A stretch of DNA of 39,482 nt from an uncultured Alistipes sp. (GTDB lineage: Bacteria > Bacteroidota > Bacteroidia > Bacteroidales > Rikenellaceae): assembly GCA_944321765.1 (NCBI GenBank), contig CALUMQ010000038.1, positions 1 to 39,482 of the forward strand, in the 5' to 3' direction. The position numbers and the translations under genes were made by a program. Below the pieces are notes generated by a model that had not been told where the DNA came from, ran no database searches, and saw nothing but the letters and a program-made list of their open reading frames with translations. Below are positions 26,601-34,266 of the stretch, piece by piece; position 1 is the first letter of the stretch; each line of letters begins with the position of its first letter.

Positions 26601-27798
26601 CGACAATGGAGAACTGCGCATCGTCGTGGCGAACAACAGCGTCGGCGTAAACCTCGAAGATATCGAGGCGATTTTCGACCGTTACCGGATTCTGGACTAT
26701 TTCGAGAAGAAGAGCGAACGGGGTCTGTCGTTCCAGGGAGACCTGCGCCTGGCCATCTGCCACAGCACGGTACAGCGCATGAGCGGCGACATTACGGTCG
26801 AAAGCACCCCCAACGATCTCACGTCATTCACGGTGCACCTTCCGAAACTCGCTCTTTCGAAGGCTTCCGCCGCTCCGGCCCGTGCCGAGGAGCGTCTCTC
26901 TCCCCTGCCGACATTCAACGAATACCGGTTGCCGGCCCGCGAGGAGCCGCGGCGCGAATACCCCTTTGCCAAGAACCGCCCCACGGTATTCATACTCAAC
27001 GACAATGCGGAGATCACGAATTTCGTGGCCGATCTCTACGAACCGAACTACAACATCCGCATTGTCGACAATGCCACGGCAATGAACGAGCTGCTCAAAC
27101 AGGTGCATCCCGACATTGTGATATGCGGAGCCTTCACCTCGCAGTCCGATTCGCTGGAGGCGATCCGTGCGGTCAAGGAGGGAAAACTTACGTCGCACAT
27201 TCCGGTCATTCTGCTCTCTTCTGCCGGACAGATCGAAGAGCGTATCCGCAGTGTTGAATCGGGGGCCGACGTCTGCCTGACGCTGCCGTTCAATGTCGAG
27301 TACCTCAAGGCCGTTACCGAACAGCTGCTCAAACGCACGCAGTCGCTCAAGAGCTACTACACCTCGGCCATGAGCACCTACGAACTGGCCGACGGGAAGA
27401 TGCTGCATCAGGACGACAAGGAGTTCATCGACCGCATGATGCAGATCATCAACGACAACATCTCCAACACGGAGATCTCGACCCGGTTCATTGCCGACGC
27501 GATGGGCATCAGCGTCAGAAACCTGTACCGACGGCTGGAGGGCATTCTCAACCAGACACCGACGCACATCATCAAGGAGTACCGGCTGATGAAGGCCGAG
27601 CAGCTGCTCACCACGACAAAACTCTCGATCGACGAGATCATCTACAAGGCGGGATTTGTCAATCGCGGCACCTTCTTCAAGTGCTTTGCCGCCAAATACG
27701 GATGTACGCCGAAAGTCTACCGCAAACAGAAACTCTCGCAGGTGCAGGAGGAGGTCGAAGCACCGGTCGGGGCATCCGGGTCCGGGACTCAGGCATAG
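23677..27798 (+). CDS. Hybrid two-component (HTCS) PUL regulator lacking phosphotransfer residues
   Basis: In the HTCS family a periplasmic sensor binds an oligosaccharide and signals through kinase and receiver to an AraC DNA-binding domain. From the ATG at 23677 (A-rich upstream; Met at 23725 would give a shorter signal peptide) the protein has 1373 residues: signal (to about 38), Reg_prop beta-propeller repeats (about 40-670), Y_Y_Y domain (about 715-780), one TM helix (about 786-805), kinase core (about 830-1055), receiver (about 1102-1220) and AraC domain (about 1245-1350). The kinase motif reads TNVTQELTVPLT: the acceptor His is Gln841. The ATP lid is degenerate (NNSVGV). The receiver has Gly1151 for the acceptor Asp, Leu1203 for the conserved Lys and Asn1108-Asp1109 for the acidic pair. 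The AraC domain looks intact. It is divergent from one PUL operon and convergent with the other. Confidence 0.9.
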   Translation: MYPIHALPRLARFLSAMRFSIHFLPILLLLAAATPAAGNNLRQISSREGISNNAVLSLGQDKYGFLWVGTCDGLNMWDGERMQLFPNAWQKEEGLSGNLIEQIAITRDSLFWIRTNYGLDLFDPGEKSVERHPQFQGMYKIACRTSREVLVLTQDRRAWSYDPTAREFTQIAFPHGINYDNALAMLFDEAGNLWVCTPREVHCIEISFAQNGTPSFGTCRTLHPEVPIQWAFSDQDRLFLVDTHQTLFEVKSADAHLEYLLELKEELRRRGSISSIIRDGDDILISFYTDGAIRLRRTPQTREGYEVEPIDIRSGVFSLLKDARQEIVWIGSDGLGLFQQTRNDVEFNSISYDDLPYGLSKPTRALIVDDEGSLWIGTKGEGILRIRDFYRQQDYTRQNSERITTANSDLLDNSVYAFARSHRDLLWIGSDGDGLNYYSYRDRAIHHIPAPQPGMLKYIHGLYESDPSTLWVATVGCGVYRVELAGDNARPQIRAVEQLHFNDELEIKNFFFTLQPQGDSILWFGNRGGGAVRYDLRTGRHRVLKFDHGRNAIANDIYAIHCSRDGHVWFGTSGGLIPLERDSMVCATNRAIHGILEDSLQNLWLSTNRGLIRYTPQTDNTVVYGYSYGLHTIEYSDGACYNDPHRGILFFGGTNGFVTVQQTPYQEAAFMPPVRFRDVRMGGEIFSVESLLSRKGVLTLRHDQRIFTLSVSALDYINGSNYTYFSQLAGFDEQWVANTGRFSFTDLPTGYHELHVRYHNNISGEDSPVYTLPIRIRPAWYATTLARILYVVAALLGIGGVIRYYLMRYRRRRAARQHELELRRREEIYDSKMGFVTNVTQELTVPLTMISGPCQQILSHPGTDAYVRRYAETIRQNVIKLHDLIYMLREFRGSDHETDRPENIELVSMSELGNSIAETFTEYAAGNNIRCEINIEPDLVWPTDRDGMSMILNTLLTNAFKHTPYNGSVRMTICTDNGELRIVVANNSVGVNLEDIEAIFDRYRILDYFEKKSERGLSFQGDLRLAICHSTVQRMSGDITVESTPNDLTSFTVHLPKLALSKASAAPARAEERLSPLPTFNEYRLPAREEPRREYPFAKNRPTVFILNDNAEITNFVADLYEPNYNIRIVDNATAMNELLKQVHPDIVICGAFTSQSDSLEAIRAVKEGKLTSHIPVILLSSAGQIEERIRSVESGADVCLTLPFNVEYLKAVTEQLLKRTQSLKSYYTSAMSTYELADGKMLHQDDKEFIDRMMQIINDNISNTEISTRFIADAMGISVRNLYRRLEGILNQTPTHIIKEYRLMKAEQLLTTTKLSIDEIIYKAGFVNRGTFFKCFAAKYGCTPKVYRKQKLSQVQEEVEAPVGASGSGTQA

Positions 27799-27842
27799 GA
27801 GATTGCCCTGCAAAGACGGTCTTCCGCAGATTGCGAAGCGCT

Positions 27843-27893
27843 AAAAAAAGCGGCCGGAAAGCATGAATCTTTCCGGCCGCTTTCACTATGACG
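27843..27893. terminator. Bidirectional terminator between the HTCS gene and the distal PUL operon
   Basis: A perfect stem (AAAGCGGCCGGAAAG / CTTTCCGGCCGCTTT) with a 7-nt loop, preceded by AAAA. It lies between the two convergent stop codons. Confidence 0.85.
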
Positions 27894-27906
27894 GATCTCC
27901 GCCCTG

Positions 27907-29118
27907 TCAGTCGATCAGCAGTGCCATGGCCTCGATCATCGTCGAAGCGCTGACCTGCTCATTCAGACGTCCGTCCCACGACGAACCCATCTCGCCCCAG
28001 AAGGCTCCGAAGAACCAGTTCGAGCCCTCCGACTTGTCAACGCCCTCGGTCCAGCAGACCAGGCCGTTGTAGATCAGGAACTGCTCGATCTCCTGGCGCA
28101 GCGTGGCATCGGCCGCATCGACCGAGGCATCCTTCCAGAGGTTCATCGCATAGCGTACGAAGATGCCCTTGAAGAGGGCGTTGTCGCCCGAACCTTCGTT
28201 GTTGAGCACACCGTCGGTCACCAGCGAGTTCATCGTGTAGCGTGCGGCACGGGCGGCGGCCGTCAGGTACATCGTGTCGCCCGTCGCCTTGAAGAGCTCG
28301 TGAGCTCCGCCCATGAAGGTTCCCTGGTTGTAGGTCAGGGCACCGCCGTTGATCGTTCCGTTGGACATGTTGTCTGCCACGGCGCCCGTCAGCGGATTGT
28401 AGAGCGTCGAGCTGAGCCAGTTATAGATCTTCTTCGCATCGGCCAGGTAGCCCTCCTTGGCCGTCTCGTCGGTGGTGTTGGCCCACAGACGCATGGCGCA
28501 CAGAATGGCCGGACCGTTCGAGCAGGCGTTCTTGCTGTTCGAGGCGTCGAGGCTCCAGCGGATACCGCCGCCGTTCTCGTCGTCCGTCCAACGCGTGATC
28601 ACCGTTTCGGCATAGGTCGCGGCAGCGGCGTCGAGGTACTTCTGAACGCCCGTTGCCTCGTACATGCGGATCAGCGTCAGAATGATCCACTCCGAGTCAT
28701 CGGTATAGGCATTGCCGAATCCGTAGCTCCCCATGTAGGGGTTCGAATAGTTGTTGCCCTTGTTATCGTACCACTTCGACATGTAGTCGGCATAGGTCTC
28801 ACGGCGTGCATCCCCCTCGGGCAGACGCAGGTAGGCATCCACAAGCACGTCCATGGCGTGAGCCTGCGGCCAGTAGCAGTAGGTCGACTCGCCCGTGCGG
28901 TCCTGATCCGTGTACCAGAAGGTGCCGCGGTTGGTATCCATGAAGTGCTCGATGAGCTTCTCGTCGACCTGATCGGCAGCTGCCGTCCAGTCGATGTCGT
29001 AGGCCGGCTTGATCTGCTCGGCGGGATCAACGACCTGCTCACCGTAGTATTTGTCATCCACCCCGCAGGCGCACAGCAGTGTCGCTGCGGAGGTAAGTGC
29101 CAAGATGTATTTTTTCAT
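27907..29118 (-). CDS. GH76 alpha-1,6-mannanase lipoprotein (last gene of the SusC/D operon)
   Basis: The 403-residue protein has a lipoprotein signal (LLCAC, Cys18) followed by GVDDKYYGEQ, an acidic stretch consistent with surface export. The GH76 catalytic pair is Asp140-Asp141 in AYTDDSEWIILTLIRMY; GGGIRWSLDASNSKNACSNG and TYNQGTFMGGAHELF are other family landmarks. It differs clearly from the GH76 at 22178-23368, so the two are probably specialised. Its place directly after SusC, SusD and the SusE-like genes suggests it is the surface endo-mannanase that makes the first cuts before import. That location is inference. Confidence 0.9.
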   Translation of the reverse strand: MKKYILALTSAATLLCACGVDDKYYGEQVVDPAEQIKPAYDIDWTAAADQVDEKLIEHFMDTNRGTFWYTDQDRTGESTYCYWPQAHAMDVLVDAYLRLPEGDARRETYADYMSKWYDNKGNNYSNPYMGSYGFGNAYTDDSEWIILTLIRMYEATGVQKYLDAAAATYAETVITRWTDDENGGGIRWSLDASNSKNACSNGPAILCAMRLWANTTDETAKEGYLADAKKIYNWLSSTLYNPLTGAVADNMSNGTINGGALTYNQGTFMGGAHELFKATGDTMYLTAAARAARYTMNSLVTDGVLNNEGSGDNALFKGIFVRYAMNLWKDASVDAADATLRQEIEQFLIYNGLVCWTEGVDKSEGSNWFFGAFWGEMGSSWDGRLNEQVSASTMIEAMALLID

Positions 29119-29142
29119 AAGTCGTTCGTATTGTCGACCGCG

Positions 29143-29172
29143 ACGGACACCCGCCCGCAGGCGGGCATCCGT
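29143..29172 (-). other. Intercistronic hairpin between the two-module SusE-like gene and GH76
   Basis: Inner stem CCCGCC/GGCGGG with a CGCA loop, then an outer ACGGA/TCCGT stem separated by a CA bulge on each side. There is no U-tract. It may protect or process the mRNA and so lower or raise GH76 expression relative to SusC/D. Confidence 0.45.
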
Positions 29173-29191
29173 TTCGATCGGTTAATGCTCA

Positions 29192-31348
29192 TTAAAAGAT
29201 CGTCTGATCGGTGACGTAGGTGTAATAGTTCTCGACGTCGCTGCTCATGTTGAGCTTTACGGAGATCGTGTTCTGCGTACCGCGGTACGATCCCGGGAAC
29301 TTGAAGTAGTAGGACCATTCGTCGCCGGGCTCCTCCATCAGATAGACGAAGAAGTTGCTGTTGCCCTCCTCCGAGAAGGAAGCGGGATCGGCGGGAGCAT
29401 AGTCGGCCTGTTTGTTGCCCAGACGCATCTCGACACCGTCGAAGCTCATGTAGAGGTAGTAGCGGGTGTCGTTGCCGCCGTTGGTGGCCGAGAAGTTGTT
29501 CTTGCCCCAGACGCCGTCACCCTGATAAGGCAGGTCGACGACATGGCCGCTCATCTTGAAATCGTACTTCACGTCGGTGATCTTCTCGAAGAGCGACGTG
29601 CCGGCAGCGAAGTCCAGCGTGATGCGGTAGATGGCCTCCTCGGTGGAGGTGTTGCCGCCGGTGGTCTCGCTGATCGTGCCGCCGCTTACGGCAAAGTGGC
29701 GTGCGTCGGACTCCTGCGAATCGGTGATGTAGTAGGTTCCGGAGGTCAGCTTGGTGTAGATCTCGAACTTCCCGGCTCCCAACGACTTGAGTGCCTTGAA
29801 TCCCGATCCGTATTCTGAGGCCTCACCCGAGATGTAGGCCGTCGTCGGAATACCCTTCAGACGGGTGATCGTCAGTTTGCGGCCCTCGGAGAGCGCCGTT
29901 GTTCCGAGCAGCGAGCTCTCGACGGCCCAATAGATGTCTCCGGTGGCTTCGGCGGGAATGCCTGCCGACTCGGCGATCTGCTCCAGCTGCAGGTGGGTCA
30001 TGTCGACCGAACCGCTCACACCGGTGCTTACGCGGCTCACCTCGGAGCTCAAGGCGGCATCGGAGAAGAATACCAGCGAATAGGTCGTCAGCTGTACGGC
30101 GGGCGACGATCCCGAGAGAGGCTCCCAGGAGAAGGTTACCTTCGCACCGGCCTGGGCATTCAGCTCGACAGCAGCGTCGGCTGCCGGGGTGAGCAGCGTG
30201 CTCACGGCCTCGGCCGAAGCCTCGAACCCGAGGTCGAACGAGTGGTAGTAGTTCTCCGCATCGGGCGACATGTGCAGCAGGATGCTGGTCTCAAGGCCCT
30301 TGAGCTGACCGTAGAACTTCCAGATACGTGCGTAGTCGTTCGGATTGCCCAGATTGTCGACATCGGTGTGGACATATACATTGAAGTAGCTGCCGCCCTC
30401 GATCTGCCCGGGATCCGAAGCGTCCGTGCCGCTCTGCGAACCCCAGATCTCATACTCGCCGCCAACGACGGCACGGAAACGGTAACGGTCATCTCCGGAG
30501 GTCGGCACGCTGAAGTTATCGACGCGCCAGAGGCCGTTGGCTACATACTGGAGCGTGGCCATCGGCGTACCGTCGTAGCGCGTGCCGGCACGCAGCAGGG
30601 CGACGTCGGTAATCAGCGCCTTGTCGACCGTCAGCGTGTTGAAGTCCACGACGATGCGATAGATGCCTTCGCCCTCGTCCGTAGCATCGGCGCCTTCGGT
30701 CAGAGCGCCCTCTTCCGTGGCACCGAACGTACGCTTGTTGCCCTGCTCGTTGCGGTTGATGAAGCTGTAGGTGCCCGACAGACGCGTGTAGATCTCGAAA
30801 CGTCCGTCACCCAGGTTGCGCATCTCCTGAGCAGCAGCGGGATCGGTTCCGAACTCGGAGCCCTCTCCCGTGATGTAGAGACGGTAGGGAACCTCAATGT
30901 CGTTGTAACGCTTTACGTAGAGGCTGTGCGGCTCTGCCGCGGAGAGTTTCTCGGCATTGCCCAGTCCGGCGCATACCGTCCAGAGAAGTTTGCCCGAGGT
31001 ACCAACGGCAATGCCGGCCTCTCCGGCAATGGCGTTCAGCGTGCTGTGCGGCATGTCCAGCGTGGCGCGCTGTCCGTTGTTGTCGGCCAGGTAGCGGCCG
31101 ACCTCCTCGCCCTCGGCGTTCATGAAGACCACGGTGTATACGGGTGTCCCGACTTCGGATACCTCCCATTCGAAATAGAGGCTGGCATCGGCCTGGTCGA
31201 TCAGATCGAGCGAGTAGCCGTCCGACGGGTAGAGCAGCGTCTCCACGGCGCTGAACCCGGTGTCATCGTATTCCGTATGCTGGGTGCAGGCGCTCAGGGC
31301 AAGAGCGGCAAGCAGCAGAACGGCCAATTTATTGATGATAGCTTTCAT
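29192..31348 (-). CDS. SusE/SusF-like surface glycan-binding lipoprotein with two tandem modules
   Basis: The 718-residue lipoprotein (LALSAC, Cys21, then TQHTEYDD) contains the same roughly 340-residue module twice (about 25-370 and 375-718). Each module opens with a SusE-type Ig domain (LLYPSDGYSLDL and LLTPAADAAVEL), has a middle domain with YITGEGSEFG and YISGEASEYG, and closes with HMSPDAENYYHSF and NMSSDVENYYTYV. The upstream gene 31426-32577 encodes one such module. SusE-type proteins bind polysaccharide at the surface and help feed SusC/D; two modules would add binding sites. It is 77 bp downstream of the one-module gene. The ligand is presumably mannan. Confidence 0.85.
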   Translation of the reverse strand: MKAIINKLAVLLLAALALSACTQHTEYDDTGFSAVETLLYPSDGYSLDLIDQADASLYFEWEVSEVGTPVYTVVFMNAEGEEVGRYLADNNGQRATLDMPHSTLNAIAGEAGIAVGTSGKLLWTVCAGLGNAEKLSAAEPHSLYVKRYNDIEVPYRLYITGEGSEFGTDPAAAQEMRNLGDGRFEIYTRLSGTYSFINRNEQGNKRTFGATEEGALTEGADATDEGEGIYRIVVDFNTLTVDKALITDVALLRAGTRYDGTPMATLQYVANGLWRVDNFSVPTSGDDRYRFRAVVGGEYEIWGSQSGTDASDPGQIEGGSYFNVYVHTDVDNLGNPNDYARIWKFYGQLKGLETSILLHMSPDAENYYHSFDLGFEASAEAVSTLLTPAADAAVELNAQAGAKVTFSWEPLSGSSPAVQLTTYSLVFFSDAALSSEVSRVSTGVSGSVDMTHLQLEQIAESAGIPAEATGDIYWAVESSLLGTTALSEGRKLTITRLKGIPTTAYISGEASEYGSGFKALKSLGAGKFEIYTKLTSGTYYITDSQESDARHFAVSGGTISETTGGNTSTEEAIYRITLDFAAGTSLFEKITDVKYDFKMSGHVVDLPYQGDGVWGKNNFSATNGGNDTRYYLYMSFDGVEMRLGNKQADYAPADPASFSEEGNSNFFVYLMEEPGDEWSYYFKFPGSYRGTQNTISVKLNMSSDVENYYTYVTDQTIF

Positions 31349-31425
31349 AGATGATTCTCGTCATTACCCGGCATTCTCCGCCGTTCGTCTCCGCGGGGAG
31401 GCAAACGGCGGACCTGCCCGGATGT

Positions 31426-32577
31426 TTATTCAATATAAGTTACCGTATGATAATAGTAATCACGCGTATGATCCATGTGCACTTCGATCGTTACGACCTT
31501 CGTGGCGCTCCAGAGATCGGTGATCCACTTGAAGGTGTATCCCCACCATCCGTCGGCGGTGATGTCCTTGTTCATGTAGATCCGCCACCAGTCGGGGGCG
31601 CTGCCGCTCGTCGGCGCGTCGTTGTTGTTGTAGTTGACGCTCGACCACTTTTCCTGATAGGTCGTGTCGCCGCTCAGCGTGGCGAGGAATCCGTAACGGT
31701 TGTCGCCGTCGGTGGTCGTGTGCTTCTCCAGCAGCCAGACGCCCAGGCCCTGATAGGTGAGTTCGACGGCTCCGGCAACATCGTCGCGCTGGTACATGAC
31801 GAGCTTCGTCACACGCTCGACGATCGTCGCACGGGTGTTGAAGTCGACATAGATACGGTAGATGCCGCTCTCGTCGACGCTGGCCGCCTGCGTAGCGGGT
31901 TTCACGTCGGCGCCGAACTCGCGCAGCTCGCCCTCCTCGATCGAGAAGCGACGTCCCGAGCCCGAGGTGTTCTCGCACATCTCGTAAGTGGCTCCGGCCT
32001 CCAGGTAGCCGATCACGGTGAACTCGCCGCCATCGGCACCGGTCATCTGGAACTGCATGGCGCTCGCCAGGTCGGTTCCCGTCTCGGTAGCCTCACCGGT
32101 CAGATAGAGCGTTTCGGGAATTACGTCGAAACCGAAGAGACGTTTGACGGACAGACAGCGCGGCGTCGCCTCGACGGGAGCCTCGGTCACTCCGCGGCTC
32201 GAAACGACCGACCAGTACATGTCGCCCGACTCCCCGGCCTCGATGCCGGCAGCCTTGGCCGCCAGATTGAGATCCTTATGGGCAAAGGAGGCCGTCGTCG
32301 ACGATCCGGCATCGAGACGGTAGACGATCTCACCGCCGGGTTCGCTGAAGAAGACCACCTCGTAGTGAGGAAGCTGTCCGTCCTCGGCCAGAGCGGGTTC
32401 CCATGAGAACTCCACCGTAGCCGTCGAGGCGCTCAGCAGCTCCACGTAATAGTTGTCGGCGGGTGCCAGCAGTCCCTTCACGGGCGACACCCCTCCGGGT
32501 TCGTAGGTCAGGTCGTTGGAGCAGGATGCGCCTGCCAGGGCGAGCCCGGCCATCAATATATTCAGTACTTTTTTCAT
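31426..32577 (-). CDS. SusE-like surface glycan-binding lipoprotein, one module
   Basis: From the ATG at 32577 the protein has 383 residues, with a lipoprotein signal (LAGASC, Cys19, then SNDLTYEPGG). It has one SusE-type Ig domain (about 30-130, LLAPADNYYVEL) and one C-terminal part ending in VTIEVHMDHTRDYYYHTVTY, corresponding to a single module of the two-module protein encoded next. A longer frame (to 32673) only adds 32 Arg/Ser-rich residues before the signal. It lies 22 bp after the SusD stop, the normal susE position. It most likely binds the PUL glycan at the cell surface. Confidence 0.85.
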   Translation of the reverse strand: MKKVLNILMAGLALAGASCSNDLTYEPGGVSPVKGLLAPADNYYVELLSASTATVEFSWEPALAEDGQLPHYEVVFFSEPGGEIVYRLDAGSSTTASFAHKDLNLAAKAAGIEAGESGDMYWSVVSSRGVTEAPVEATPRCLSVKRLFGFDVIPETLYLTGEATETGTDLASAMQFQMTGADGGEFTVIGYLEAGATYEMCENTSGSGRRFSIEEGELREFGADVKPATQAASVDESGIYRIYVDFNTRATIVERVTKLVMYQRDDVAGAVELTYQGLGVWLLEKHTTTDGDNRYGFLATLSGDTTYQEKWSSVNYNNNDAPTSGSAPDWWRIYMNKDITADGWWGYTFKWITDLWSATKVVTIEVHMDHTRDYYYHTVTYIE

Positions 32578-32599
32578 GACGTTCGATGATCTTGTTCGA

Positions 32600-34252
32600 T
32601 TAATATCCCGAGTTGTTGGGGAGCAGCGACGGTACGAGCTGCGTCTCGGAGAGCGGCAGCGACCAGAGCACATCGCGGTTATCGTTGAACGAGTATTCGT
32701 CGATCTGACGTCCGTTGCCCAGCTCCTTGGCTCCGTAGACGGCGCCGTTGAGCAGGTCGCTCACGCCCTGTGATTTCGTATCCTTGTAGTTGATCCACCG
32801 GATGAGGTCGAAGTAGCGAAGTCCCTCGAGGGCCAGCTCGACGCGGCGCTCGCTGCGCACGATGTCGGTGTAGTCACCCGACGTGGGGAATTCGAGACCC
32901 TGGCCGATGATGCCGGCGCGCTGACGGATCGGGCGGATCGTCTCGTTCCAGACACTCTCGTCCATCTCGCCCAGATAGGCCTTTGCCTCGGCGTACATCA
33001 GCAGCACGTCGGCGTAGCGCATCATGATGATGTTGGTCCACATCTCCAGGTTCAGACCGTGGTCCGTATCGAAATACTTGCGCGTGTAGAATCCCGTGGG
33101 CGAGCCGTTGGCCGTGCCGGCCGCGTCGGTGCCCGACGTCACGTTGATCGTGCCCTTCGAAACGTAGTTGCCCGAAGCATCGCGATCCTTCCAGTCATAG
33201 CCGTTGTAGACCACCGTTGCCGCAAGGCGCGGATCGCGGCCCGTGTAGACCGTCGGATCGGCCGGCACCGTACCGTCGATATTGAGGTAGCTGTCGACCA
33301 GCGTACGCGTGGGGGCCTTCTGGCAGAGGTTGGCGCCCATCGTCAGCGGCACCATCGAATAGAGCGTCGACCACTGCTTGTCGAGTTCGATGGCCGCGTA
33401 GTCGAGGATCACCTCGCTGTTGTACTCGGCAGCCGACGTGAAGAGGTATTCGTAGGCCGAAATGCCGTCGTCGGTACCCTCGGTCAGCAGGCTGTAGGTT
33501 CCGTAGACACCCTGCTGGTGCATGAGTTTGTCGCAGATATCGGCCACCTTGCGCATGTTGTCGGCGACGGAGTTGCCCGTGCGCTGCACATTCTCGTAGA
33601 GGTACATGCGGGCCTTGAGCACCATGGCCGCAGCCTTCGTGATACGGCCGTTGTCGGCAGCCGTCAGCTCGTCGCGGCTCGGCAGATCATCGAGAATGTC
33701 GTCGATCTCCTGATGGAGCGTCTCCATGACCGTCTTGTAGGAGGTGCGGGTCATCTGGCGCGACTCCTCGAGCGAGATGTCCTGCAGGAAGAAGGGAATG
33801 TCCCCGTAGAAGTTGGTCAGACGGAAGTAGAGCCATGCGCGGATGAAGCGGATCTGCGCCTTCATCGACGTGAGCTCCTCGGCGCTGATGCCCGGGACGT
33901 CGTCGACGAACTTCATGAAGATGTTGCAGGTCTTGATACCCTGGAAGATCCACGACCACTCACTCTGGAAGATGGCCGTGTTGGGCGTAGCCTGTCCCGT
34001 GCGGATGGTTCGCGTGTCGGGATTTCCGCGCTGCTCGTAGAGGTTGTCGCTCAGCGCCTCGTCGGTCCAGATCTTGTCGTGCGAGAACATCTGGTTGTAT
34101 GCCATGTTGAGCACCAGATTCGCGCGGTCGGGCGTGGTCCAGAATGCCTTGTCGGTGTACTTGTTCGTAGGCTCCTGATCCAGCGAGTTGCAACTTCCGA
34201 GCAGCAGAACCGTGCAGGCAAGGATCGTAGTGTGTTTCAGTATCGCTTTCAT
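32600..34252 (-). CDS. SusD/RagB-family nutrient-binding lipoprotein
   Basis: SusD-like proteins form the lid of a SusC barrel and bind glycan at the cell surface. The 550-residue protein has a lipoprotein signal (LLLGSC, Cys21), the family N-terminus (NSLDQEPTNKYTDKAFW), the TPR-like helices (about 100-250, with RFIRAWLYFRLTNFYGDIPF) and the C-terminal SusD signature (MRYADVLLMYAEAKAYLG, then RSERRVELALEGLRYFDLIRW). It lies 14 bp after the SusC stop codon and is co-transcribed with it. Confidence 0.96.
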   Translation of the reverse strand: MKAILKHTTILACTVLLLGSCNSLDQEPTNKYTDKAFWTTPDRANLVLNMAYNQMFSHDKIWTDEALSDNLYEQRGNPDTRTIRTGQATPNTAIFQSEWSWIFQGIKTCNIFMKFVDDVPGISAEELTSMKAQIRFIRAWLYFRLTNFYGDIPFFLQDISLEESRQMTRTSYKTVMETLHQEIDDILDDLPSRDELTAADNGRITKAAAMVLKARMYLYENVQRTGNSVADNMRKVADICDKLMHQQGVYGTYSLLTEGTDDGISAYEYLFTSAAEYNSEVILDYAAIELDKQWSTLYSMVPLTMGANLCQKAPTRTLVDSYLNIDGTVPADPTVYTGRDPRLAATVVYNGYDWKDRDASGNYVSKGTINVTSGTDAAGTANGSPTGFYTRKYFDTDHGLNLEMWTNIIMMRYADVLLMYAEAKAYLGEMDESVWNETIRPIRQRAGIIGQGLEFPTSGDYTDIVRSERRVELALEGLRYFDLIRWINYKDTKSQGVSDLLNGAVYGAKELGNGRQIDEYSFNDNRDVLWSLPLSETQLVPSLLPNNSGY

Positions 34253-34266
34253 GTTTCGGTCGTTAA

